NCBI GenBank assembly: GCA_934320895.1 | Contig: CAKRFY010000062.1 | Location: 1 to 6,351 of the forward strand | Length of the DNA: 6,351 nt | Source of the DNA: an uncultured Lachnospiraceae bacterium | GTDB taxonomy: Bacteria > Bacillota > Clostridia > Lachnospirales > Lachnospiraceae | Direction of reading: 5' to 3' | Shown: positions 1-5,511 of the stretch, one piece after another | Layout: each line of letters starts with the position of its first letter | Numbering within the stretch: the first letter of the stretch is position 1 | Notes under the pieces: model-generated | Databases searched by the model: none | What the model was told of the DNA's origin: nothing | The model's input: the letters and a program-made list of their open reading frames with translations, nothing else | Made by a program: the position numbers and the translations under genes

Positions 1-20
1 GAAAGAGAAAGTCTATCCAG

Positions 21-41
21 AATTAGCATAAAATGCTAATT
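21..41. repeat. Perfect 9-bp inverted repeat
   Basis: AATTAGCAT (21-29) and ATGCTAATT (33-41) are perfectly complementary around a 3-base AAA centre. Neither strand has a T-run directly after the stem, so it is a poor fit to an intrinsic terminator. It could be an operator or a small DNA palindrome belonging to a gene beyond the left edge. No gene is supported in 1-236. Confidence 0.5.
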
Positions 42-166
42 TGAAACAGGCTTCTAATTTGCGTGGATTATACTAGATTTCAGATAAATAATACTTATTT
101 CTGTATTTACAAACAAATATAAGATGGTATTGCAGTAAATTGATCTAAGCTAATTAGACTATAGAC

Positions 167-221
167 TGAGGTTTGTGCCAATTCACCTCACGAACCTGAA
201 TGTTCAGAGATTTCTTGGCAC
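167..221. repeat. Nested inverted repeats downstream of the 237-887 gene
   Basis: GTGCCAA (175-181) pairs with TTGGCAC (215-221). TGAGGT (167-172) pairs with ACCTCA (185-190), and CTGAA/TTCAG (196-207) forms a short palindrome inside. The first two pairings overlap in sequence and exclude each other. The group lies just beyond the stop codon of the minus-strand gene, where a terminator would be expected, but no T-run follows on the minus strand. I cannot assign it to a known RNA or site. Confidence 0.35.
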
Positions 222-236
222 TTCGCTTTAAAAGTT

Positions 237-887
237 TTACCTTAAAAAATCTGATTTATACTTACGCAATGTATCTTCAACTTCTTTCCAAATCCAGACA
301 TATGTTCCGTCATCTTCAAATACTTTTCCATTGCTTTTTAATGTATCTATCTTCATCTGTACATAATTATTTTTAAATGTAGGGACAAATAATTCTACAT
401 TACCAGCATCACTGCACATTCTTTCCATATCTTTTAAAGAAACCTTATCATTAATTTTCTCAGCCTCAAAAAAAGCTCTTATAATCTTATGAGTATGCCT
501 TTCACTTTTTTCGGCCCAACCAGGGATTTTTTTTAATGCTTTTTTATAAAATTCATTTGTATCACCTGTTTTCTTTGTTGAATTTACAAATTTTGTATTT
601 ATCTTCTGTACATTATTTACTTTTTCTGCTAATTTTGTTATATCCACATCTACACTATCTGCTTTTTCTACTACCTTTTCGTTATTCCCGTTTGTATTTA
701 CATCACTCTTTTCCATGTCTGCTTTTTGAACACCGTATTCCTGTGATACAACTCCAAATATTTCTGAGATATACATCTTAGTTAATCTATCAAATACTTC
801 ATCTTCATCATCACCGGATAATTCTAATGCAAGGTCTAATCTCCTGTAAACCTCAGAGTCCATATTAATGTTTATTCTTTTCTTCAT
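237..887 (-). CDS. Two-domain protein: RHH-like N-terminus plus conserved-looking C-terminal domain
   Basis: I choose the ATG at 887 (216 aa). It is preceded by GAGG at a spacing of 8, and it puts the opening motif RININMDSEVYRRL at the very N-terminus. A TTG start at 941 would add 18 residues but has no convincing ribosome site. Residues 3-43 look like a ribbon-helix-helix fold: a short basic beta strand, then two helices. Residues about 45-110 are a polar, Lys/Asn/Asp-rich linker. Residues about 112-216 form a compact domain with HKIIRAFFEAE, FVPTFKNNYVQMK and GKVFEDDGTYVWIW. I recall similar C-terminal domains in clostridial hypothetical proteins, and a winged-helix-like fold is possible. 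A DNA-binding or regulatory role is inference. The 198 bases up to blaR1 hold no gene and no clear promoter. Confidence 0.75.
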   Translation of the reverse strand: MKKRININMDSEVYRRLDLALELSGDDEDEVFDRLTKMYISEIFGVVSQEYGVQKADMEKSDVNTNGNNEKVVEKADSVDVDITKLAEKVNNVQKINTKFVNSTKKTGDTNEFYKKALKKIPGWAEKSERHTHKIIRAFFEAEKINDKVSLKDMERMCSDAGNVELFVPTFKNNYVQMKIDTLKSNGKVFEDDGTYVWIWKEVEDTLRKYKSDFLR

Positions 888-1138
888 TCCTGGTACCTCA
901 TTTTTGATTTTGCTCACTATATCTTTATAATCATCAGACAATAACTAATTCTAGTTCAATGCCTCTGTCTTTTTTCAACTTTATTATTACTATTTTTCTG
1001 ATGTATTATTTAAACTATAATTTCTTCGCTCTAATATTCATTAACTACATTACACTACTTCATCTCCACTGACAAGTACTTTTTAATTCAACTAATCCAT
1101 CTCGCTACCTAATAATTTTAAAAAGGTTAAATCTGCAT

Positions 1139-2770
1139 TTATTCATCCATGTAAAAGCTCATCATCATACCACTATTCCCATTAAATAAATAAACATTTC
1201 CACAGTTATCTTTATACGCACTTAAGCCCCCTGAACTGTCATATCGCTCCGGCAATTTTCCTTCAGTAATCGTAACTACCTTACTGTCTTTATTATTATT
1301 TTTGCTATTATCATTTGTATATGTTACCTCTGAGTTTAAAAAGACCTTTGCAAATTTATCAATTTGCTCAATCTCAGTATTCTTATCTATCTTTTGCACA
1401 TTCTTAACTTTACTTTGATTTAACATACTTGTCAAAATTCCATCACCATTAAAAAACAAATCCAGATAGAGATTATCAGCTTTGTTTTTATTCGTAATGC
1501 TGCACGATATATCCCCCTGTTTAAACTCAGCTAAATACATTCTTCCATGCCGCATAATCTCCTGATACAATTCTTCTGGAAAAACCAGTCTGACCTTTTT
1601 CAATATAGAAATAGCAAGTTGATTACCACTTTTATTTATCTTATCTACAGAATAAATATTTTTTGTAATTGGCATCGAATCATCACTGTCATCGTCTGTT
1701 TTATCAATAGTTGATATATCTTCAACTGATTTGTCTTTAATATTATTAACATCAGTCTTTACAGCAGCTTTTGTCAAGCAGGAAACACCGACAATTACAA
1801 TGACTATCGCAGCTACAACACTAACCGATTTTTTCCTTGTATTAAATTTCATAATATTTTTCACTCTCTTTCTTGTGTCTGACTCTCCAAAAGCCAGCAT
1901 CCCTGCATTAAAATCCCCTGTTTTTGTAGCAAATTTCAATAATGATATACTATAAGCAGTGCGAATATCATCTTCACTATTTTTCAAAACATATTCATCA
2001 CAACTCATTTCCATATCACGAACCATTGCAAAATATGCAAACCAGATAAATGGTTGAAACCAATAAATAACACACAAACTATAGGCACAAAGTTTAATAA
2101 TCTGGTCTTTTCTGTGTATGTGATGCTGCTCATGCATAAGTATATATCCACGTTCCTGTTCACTTAAATTAAACGGAACATAAATTTTAGGTCTGACAAT
2201 CCCAAGAACAAATGGGGTGCTGATGCAGTCACTTTCATAAATATTATCTTTTCTCCGAATCGCCATTAACACAATACACTTTGTCCGCCAAACCAAAAAC
2301 AGATTTCTTGCCAATAAAATAATGCACCCACAAAGCCAGATATATGCGGTTATTGTAATAATTAAAGATAATGTAATATTTTCTGCTTCTGCCGCATTAT
2401 CCTGATTTTGTTCTGTTTTTATATGTTTATTTGTATTTGAAACACTTTCAAATATATTATTATTGCTGTCTTTCGTTTTTTGATTTTTGTCATCATACGT
2501 ATAGTCTTTGTCTGCAAAATTTTTCGCATTTAATGGCAATGAATGATTTTCAATAAATGCAACTGAAACACTATTTATCATATTATAAATACTTATAGGC
2601 GAACTTAAACGAACCGGACATAACAGATAAATCCAAACAATCGCCCATAAAATATAACTATATTTTTTAGGTGCTTTGCAAAGAAGCAATCGCACCACAA
2701 AGACAGTCAAAATCACGACACAAACTGAAATACTGTTATGTAAAAGATATACAAAAACATTTTTTAACAT
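1139..2770 (-). CDS. blaR1: BlaR1/MecR1-type M56 membrane metallopeptidase (sensor-transducer)
   Basis: This 543-aa antirepressor-type protease is the usual partner of BlaI. Predicted membrane segments lie at about 5-31, 37-56, 134-157, 225-247 and 316-336. The M56 zinc motif is HEQHH at 213-217 (ligands H213 and H217, catalytic E214). E254, in the DMEMSCDEY stretch, is the likely third ligand. STPFVLGIVRPKIYVP (184-199) is the typical region ahead of the active site. In the family, ligand sensing outside the cell activates the zinc protease and leads to loss of BlaI repression. Residues about 340-543 form an Asn/Lys/Asp-rich extracellular part. It has none of the SxxK, SxN or KTG landmarks of a penicillin-binding sensor, so the signal is probably not a beta-lactam. 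The ATG at 2770 follows AAAGGGG at a good spacing. The gene lies 140 bases after blaI on the same strand, so the two are probably co-transcribed. The symbol denotes family, not proven resistance. Confidence 0.9.
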   Translation of the reverse strand: MLKNVFVYLLHNSISVCVVILTVFVVRLLLCKAPKKYSYILWAIVWIYLLCPVRLSSPISIYNMINSVSVAFIENHSLPLNAKNFADKDYTYDDKNQKTKDSNNNIFESVSNTNKHIKTEQNQDNAAEAENITLSLIITITAYIWLCGCIILLARNLFLVWRTKCIVLMAIRRKDNIYESDCISTPFVLGIVRPKIYVPFNLSEQERGYILMHEQHHIHRKDQIIKLCAYSLCVIYWFQPFIWFAYFAMVRDMEMSCDEYVLKNSEDDIRTAYSISLLKFATKTGDFNAGMLAFGESDTRKRVKNIMKFNTRKKSVSVVAAIVIVIVGVSCLTKAAVKTDVNNIKDKSVEDISTIDKTDDDSDDSMPITKNIYSVDKINKSGNQLAISILKKVRLVFPEELYQEIMRHGRMYLAEFKQGDISCSITNKNKADNLYLDLFFNGDGILTSMLNQSKVKNVQKIDKNTEIEQIDKFAKVFLNSEVTYTNDNSKNNNKDSKVVTITEGKLPERYDSSGGLSAYKDNCGNVYLFNGNSGMMMSFYMDE

Positions 2771-2837
2771 ATAAACTGCCCCTTTTTATACTTATTTTTA
2801 GCTGCTTACAGGATTGCTATAATTGCATATCAAAAAT

Positions 2838-2847
2838 ATTGTACAAT
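2838..2847. promoter_or_regulatory. ATTGTACAAT palindrome, possible BlaI-type operator half
   Basis: A perfect 10-bp palindrome lies in the blaI-blaR1 gap. The 11-mer ATATTGTACAA that covers most of it (2836-2846) occurs again at 3658-3668, upstream of blaI and of the folded element. BlaI family operators contain TACA/TGTA half-sites in a dyad, which these resemble only in part. That BlaI binds here is inference. Confidence 0.2.
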
Positions 2848-2910
2848 TAACACAGCATATAATTATTTTATCAAATTTCTAATACTTATTTTGTTACTGT
2901 TTACTATAAA

Positions 2911-3273
2911 TTATTTCTCACTGTAATTGTCTATAATCTGCTTAATCTTCGCTGCTTCTTTTTTAGAGATTTTCTTTCCGCCAAGAAACGCTGTCAAAAA
3001 GCCCGGCAGTGAACCGCCAAAAGTCCGCTCAACAAAATAATTAGATTCATCACGCTGCACACGCTCTCTTGGAATTATAACTGACACTACCGCATTTTCA
3101 TTTATAAGATATCCTTTTTGTGCCAATTTCTTAATAGCAGTATATGTTGTCGATTTCTTCCAGCCAAGCTGCTCATTGCAAAGTTTAACTAATGTCCCCG
3201 AAGAAACCGGAGCATTATCCCACACGATTGTCATAAAACGATAGTCACTATCGCATAATTTCAAATATTCCAT
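2911..3273 (-). CDS. blaI: BlaI/MecI/CopY-family transcriptional repressor
   Basis: This 120-aa protein has the usual length and layout of the penicillinase-repressor family. A winged helix-turn-helix occupies about residues 5-70, with LGWKKSTTYTAIKKLAQKGYL (36-56) as the typical recognition helix leading into the wing. The C-terminal helical segment (about 72-120) would dimerise. In the family, dimers repress their own operon and target genes until the partner BlaR1 triggers their loss. Here the partner gene follows directly on the same strand. The ATG at 3273 is preceded by AAAGGA at a spacing of about 10. No beta-lactamase or penicillin-binding gene is present in the window, so the regulated target is unknown. 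I do not see a clear copy of the staphylococcal N-F cleavage site. Confidence 0.92.
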   Translation of the reverse strand: MEYLKLCDSDYRFMTIVWDNAPVSSGTLVKLCNEQLGWKKSTTYTAIKKLAQKGYLINENAVVSVIIPRERVQRDESNYFVERTFGGSLPGFLTAFLGGKKISKKEAAKIKQIIDNYSEK

Positions 3274-3381
3274 GTTGTTGATTTCCTTTCAATTTATGAT
3301 TTTTTTATTTTCAAAATTCTTGTTTAATATTTAAATAACATTTTTACCAATCAGCATACATATTTGATTTCGGCTCGAACA

Positions 3382-3408
3382 ATTATAAAGTCAAGCTGAT
3401 ACTCACAA
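3382..3408 (-). promoter_or_regulatory. Candidate blaI promoter
   Basis: A perfect TATAAT -10 box (minus strand, 3387 to 3382) lies about 110 bases before the blaI ATG. The best -35 candidate is TTGTGA (3408 to 3403), at a short 15-base spacing, so only the -10 is convincing. The long leader would leave room for an operator. Confidence 0.3.
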
Positions 3409-3428
3409 TCCGCTTTACTGCCTGCTCA

Positions 3429-3550
3429 TAACACTATTAGCTGCTATCGCAGCATATTAAAAGAGACTTGTACCCCTCCTGATACAAGAAAGTCCCACCA
3501 CCACTTATTGCTCTACGCAATAGAAACCGGGGACTTTCTTGATAGTGTTA
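3429..3550 (-). other. Multi-branched folded element (structured RNA, MITE or IS end)
   Basis: The outer stem is TAACACTAT (3429-3437) with ATAGTGTTA (3542-3550), 9 perfect pairs. It abuts an inner stem CAAGAAAGTCCC (3485-3496) with GGGACTTTCTTG (3530-3541), 12 perfect pairs. Inside are TATTGC/GCAATA (3506-3522), GCTGC/GCAGC (3440-3453) and CTTGTA/TACAAG (3467-3488). The last of these shares CAAG with the 12-bp stem, so the two compete, as in a switch. On the minus strand an AGGAGG ribosome-site-like sequence lies in the loop of that hairpin, but no usable ORF follows. A promoter on the minus strand lies upstream. The outer repeat ends in TA on both sides, which also fits a small mobile element. 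I cannot match it to a named RNA class; IS200/IS605-type ends or guide-like RNA are possible. Confidence 0.55.
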
Positions 3551-3602
3551 AAATATTACTTATAAGCTTTGGTCTATTACAACCGACCATCAACCTAAAA
3601 CA

Positions 3603-3631
3603 AGTCTACAACGACCGACCTGAAAAGTCAA
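3603..3631 (-). promoter_or_regulatory. Sigma-A-like promoter facing the folded element
   Basis: On the minus strand TTGACT (3631 to 3626) is separated by exactly 17 bases from TAGACT (3608 to 3603), matching consensus at 5 of 6 and 4 of 6 positions. Transcription would begin near 3596, cross the folded element and could continue into blaI, since I see no terminator with a T-run in between. The spacer contains GGTCGGTCG. Related CGACC boxes lie at about 3583, 3612-3620 and 3672. Confidence 0.5.
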
Positions 3632-3720
3632 GATTTTTTGTGCTATTTTTTTATACTATATTGTACAAAAATTTTAATACCCGACCAAAAAACAAAAATT
3701 AATTCGACAAAAAATAAATA

Positions 3721-3750
3721 CCGAAAATCTTTATAAACAAAGGCTTTCGG
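3721..3750. terminator. Probable bidirectional intrinsic terminator
   Basis: CCGAAA pairs with TTTCGG at the ends. After one A-C mismatch, TCTTT pairs with AAAGG (one G-T), closing a 6-base ATAAAC loop. T-rich sequence follows on both strands: TTTTAATCTTTTATTTTT on plus, and TATTTATTTTTTG on minus. It fits the end of the minus-strand operon at 3906-5053, separating it from the promoter at 3603-3631. Confidence 0.75.
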
Positions 3751-3773
3751 CATTTTAATCTTTTATTTTTATG

Positions 3774-3870
3774 TTATTTCCATACGATATGACATTTCCA
3801 TACAATCATTTAGCGTCTTCATCATTGTTTGCCCCAATTCTACAATCTGTCTTACCATTTCTACATATGG
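3774..3870 (-). pseudogene. Scar of a hicA-hicB cassette (copy 1)
   Basis: Read on the minus strand this gives PYVEMVRQIVELGQTMMKT, then LNDCMEMSYRMEIT and a stop. It matches the junction of the second cassette in this window, where hicA ends VYVEMVKQIVENE and hicB begins MMKTLNDYLTMNCRMEN (about 5739-5831). Only the tail of hicA and the head of hicB remain, now in one frame because the stretch before the hicB ATG is one base shorter (12 against 13). A stop lies just upstream and no start with a ribosome site is present, so it is probably not expressed. It directly follows the pyrophosphatase-like gene. Confidence 0.75.
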
Positions 3871-3905
3871 CACAAAATTGTACTCATTAGTAAAAACTAG
3901 TTATT

Positions 3906-4246
3906 TTACTCAGAAACAATCAGCCGCGTATTAAAATACTGTTCCTGAAAATAAATCTTTCTGTTAATCTCCTCTTTTGTAAAAGTCATATTTTCCGGTG
4001 CAACCACCCATTTTTCTTCCACATCATCTATTCGATGAACAACCGCAATGATTTTTCCCACAGACTCATCTACAGCCTTATCAACTCCCAATATATAAGC
4101 ATCCTGTTCCTCCCCGTCAGGTACGATAATCCCTTCTATATAACCATAGTTGACCGAATAATGCATTCTTTATGTTTCGGGTGATAACTTCCCATTGGTC
4201 TGTCAACCGTCACTGTCACTGTTTTTCCTATAACTGAATTTTTCAT
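3906..4246 (-). pseudogene. Short inorganic-pyrophosphatase-like protein, frameshifted
   Basis: A well-placed start (ATG at 4246, AAGGAG 6 bases before) opens a reading of MKNSVIGKTVTVTVDRPMGS and on to HPKHKE. It then leaves frame near 4167 and stops. The adjacent frame from 4166 continues MHYSVNYGYIEG, DGEEQDAYILGVD, AVVHRIDDVEEKWVV and FQEQYF to the stop at 3906. Adding one A to GAATG joins the two into about 113 aa. YSVNYGYIEG and the acidic DGEEQD run resemble class I soluble pyrophosphatases (NYGYIPG, DGDxxD). However, the protein is much shorter than the usual roughly 170-180 aa, and Glu and Gln replace conserved positions, so catalytic activity is doubtful. Its start overlaps the upstream stop by one base, suggesting translational coupling. 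It is either a real frameshift or a sequencing error. The second copy at the right edge keeps the matching C-terminus. Confidence 0.75.
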
Positions 4247-4464
4247 CAATACTCCTTTGTTATTTCTTCATTTATTCCATACATAACTTTAAAACTCTCA
4301 ATATCTTTGGGAGTCTTTATCAGCATAACCTCTTCAATTTTACCCGTATTTATGTCCTTAAACCCTGCAACCTGCTCACCATTACATATGCTTGCCTTGA
4401 TTACCGGTTTCATATTTACACTATCATAAGACTTTGCAACAAATTTCTTTTTAAACAATCCCAC
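4246..4464 (-). CDS. Small conserved-looking protein of unknown function
   Basis: I choose the GTG at 4464 (72 aa, beginning MGLFKKKF) because AAGGTGG lies upstream at a normal distance. A GTG at 4473 would add three residues but sits directly against its purine-rich site. The conserved-looking core is MKPVIKASICNGEQVAGFKDINTGKIEEV, with a single cysteine, followed by a segment ending KVMYGINEE. There are no membrane segments or signal peptide. I recall similar small proteins in Lachnospiraceae but cannot name a function. The stop TGA shares its last base with the ATG of the pyrophosphatase-like gene (TGATG), so the two are almost certainly translated from one message. A TATAAT box lies about 46 bases upstream. 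Confidence 0.75.
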   Translation of the reverse strand: MGLFKKKFVAKSYDSVNMKPVIKASICNGEQVAGFKDINTGKIEEVMLIKTPKDIESFKVMYGINEEITKEY

Positions 4465-4509
4465 TCCGCCCACCTTCTTTCAGCTTAACCACTGCCATAA
4501 TAAGTACAC

Positions 4510-4515
4510 ATTATA
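4510..4515 (-). promoter_or_regulatory. Candidate -10 box for the 4464 gene
   Basis: A perfect TATAAT on the minus strand lies about 46 bases before the GTG at 4464, within the 150-base gap after the second cysteine-rich gene. No good -35 box lies at 16-18 bases, so this is a weak call. The gap has no terminator that I can see, so read-through from the upstream pair is equally possible. Confidence 0.3.
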
Positions 4516-4622
4516 CATAAATTTATCAAAAGACTACACAAGATAAGATGTACATTTTACTATAAATATATCTGTACTATTTTCTCAAATTTATATATGC
4601 ATCATTTTCCTTGATTTTCTAA

Positions 4623-4817
4623 CTACTTATAATCATTTGAAACATCCATAAAATCACGCTTTCCATTGATATAATCTTCATATGCAAGTTCAGGGTCTTT
4701 TCCCCGAAACACTGTGCAAAGCCCACACATATCGCAGTCAGCAATGCACTTAAATGTACTCTTAATATATTGCCTTCTTTCCTCTATCGTAGAATCTTTT
4801 AAATCCGGTGCTCCCAT
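4623..4817 (-). CDS. Small C-x3-C-x2-C-x2-C protein (paralogue 2)
   Basis: This 64-aa protein has Cys24, Cys28, Cys31 and Cys34 (CIADCDMCGLC), a spacing suited to binding an iron-sulphur cluster or a metal. KDSTIEERRQYIK precedes the cysteines and YEDYINGKRDF follows; both have counterparts in the protein encoded immediately upstream (4829-5053), so the pair looks like a tandem duplication. There are no membrane segments or signal peptide, so it is probably cytoplasmic. The ATG at 4817 lies 11 bases after the upstream stop, with AGGTGAT at a spacing of 9, which indicates co-translation. I do not recognise a named family; an electron-transfer or metal-handling role is inference from the cysteine pattern alone. 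Confidence 0.85.
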   Translation of the reverse strand: MGAPDLKDSTIEERRQYIKSTFKCIADCDMCGLCTVFRGKDPELAYEDYINGKRDFMDVSNDYK

Positions 4818-4828
4818 AATACTATCAC

Positions 4829-5053
4829 CTACTTCACCATACCTGAATTACTTCTGTATTCCTCATTTAACTGACGAAGTTCTTTTTCTCCATTGATATA
4901 TGGCTCATAAAATGCATCGACAGAGCCACCGCCTAAATTGTCACATCCGTTGCAAAAATCACAAGCACCTCCGCATTGATTAAGTCCCTCCTGAACAATA
5001 CGAATTCTTTCTTCTTTTGTTGTATCCTTTATCAATAAACTTTTAATCTCCAT
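4829..5053 (-). CDS. Small C-x3-C-x2-C-x2-C protein (paralogue 1)
   Basis: This 74-aa protein has Cys27, Cys31, Cys34 and Cys37 (CGGACDFCNGC), the same spacing as its downstream neighbour. Shared blocks are KDTTKEER (9-16) before the cysteines and YEPYINGEKEL, then NEEYR, after them. The region just past the last cysteine is rich in glycine (NLGGGS). The ATG at 5053 follows AAAGGATG at about 9 bases. A TATAAT box lies about 50 bases upstream, so this is probably the first gene of the run 5053 to 3906. Binding of a 4Fe-4S cluster or a zinc ion is plausible but unproven, and the two paralogues could work as a pair. The function is unknown to me. Confidence 0.85.
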   Translation of the reverse strand: MEIKSLLIKDTTKEERIRIVQEGLNQCGGACDFCNGCDNLGGGSVDAFYEPYINGEKELRQLNEEYRSNSGMVK

Positions 5054-5103
5054 GCTGATGCCATCCTTTCTTAAAAAACATAAATTCTAAGACTTCTATT
5101 TGT

Positions 5104-5109
5104 ATTATA
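5104..5109 (-). promoter_or_regulatory. Candidate promoter (-10) for the cysteine-protein operon
   Basis: A perfect TATAAT on the minus strand lies about 50 bases before the ATG at 5053. The best -35 is a poor TTGCTA at a 15-base spacing. The surrounding sequence is very AT-rich, so chance occurrence is possible. Confidence 0.35.
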
Positions 5110-5157
5110 CAACAAAATCTAATATAGCAAAATACCCCCTAAACAGATTTTGGCTAT

Positions 5158-5328
5158 TTACCTTGTCTGCTTAGGAGGCATCGTATAATTGCTTACTTTC
5201 CCGTTTTCCCAACAAGATACAGCTTATCTTGTAACCATAATCTTTTCAGCCAGTTCTTCCTGCGATAATCCTTTCTTTGTACGAAATTCAAAAATAACAT
5301 GGTCTCATGCGTAAGTGACATTATTCAT
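5158..5328 (-). pseudogene. Decayed Xre/Cro-CI-type helix-turn-helix regulator
   Basis: The minus-strand frame reads EFRTKKGLSQEELAEKI, MVTR, a TAA stop (5224-5226), then AVSCWENGKVSN and ends at 5158. This is the classic HTH_3 core (RxxKGLSQEELAEKxxVTRQAVSxWE), with the Gln codon after TR changed from CAA to TAA. A second in-frame stop, TGA (5305-5307), lies ahead of the domain, and what follows the helix-turn-helix is lost. The ATG at 5328 is only a possible start. It lies just upstream of the cysteine-protein promoter and may once have regulated that operon, or may be a leftover of a mobile element. Not functional as written. Confidence 0.8.
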
Positions 5329-5373
5329 GCACAGCTCACTTTAGCACCAATTTAGTACCACAAGGCAAAAAAC

Positions 5374-5412
5374 AAGCTCGCAAATCCCCTTTTTACTAGG
5401 CTTTGCGAGCTT
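5374..5412 (-). terminator. Intrinsic terminator
   Basis: AAGCTCGCAAA (5374-5384) pairs perfectly with TTTGCGAGCTT (5402-5412), 11 pairs with a 17-base loop. On the minus strand the stem runs into TTGTTTTTTG, a good U-tract, so it would end transcripts from hicAB. The plus side has only a shorter TTTT. The rest of 5329-5511 shows two short palindromes (ATTTCATTTGAAAT; TTAAAC/GTTTAA) and no gene. Confidence 0.75.
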
Positions 5413-5511
5413 TTGAAAATTATTCAAACCCGACAAATTACTTCTCTTTGTTAAACTATTTTGTTTAAATTTCATTTGAAATCTGTTGATTTTTTACTTC
5501 ATTTGCACATT

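Noticed and set aside
2..31. Possible C-terminal end of a plus-strand gene (KEKVYPELA then stop)
   Set aside because: Nine codons at the edge are too few to support a gene.
536..781. Plus-strand ORF of 81 aa
   Set aside because: It lies wholly antisense to the 237-887 gene, and its Leu/Tyr/His-rich composition is typical of a shadow frame.
1731..1955. Plus-strand ORF of 74 aa
   Set aside because: It is antisense to the BlaR1 membrane segment at 316-336; its hydrophobic look comes from that complement.
3465..3482. Ribosome-binding site AGGAGG on the minus strand implying a leader peptide
   Set aside because: The next ATG is about 19 bases away and gives only MLR before a stop.
3484..3541. 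RNase P-like or T-box-like signature in the folded element (GAAAGTCC, GGTGGTGG)
   Set aside because: Only short look-alikes are present; the other conserved parts of either RNA are missing.
3508..3702. Plus-strand ORF of 64 aa starting at TTG
   Set aside because: It begins inside a hairpin arm of the folded element, has no ribosome site, runs through the minus-strand promoter and ends in low-complexity sequence.
4714..4896. Plus-strand ORF of 60 aa
   Set aside because: It is antisense to the two cysteine-motif genes, which have motifs, ribosome sites and paralogy.
5341..5415. Phage or ICE integrase tail or attachment site suggested by TTAGCACCAATTTAGTACCA
   Set aside because: I recall similar strings near integrase ends, but no integrase sequence and no repeated att core are visible.
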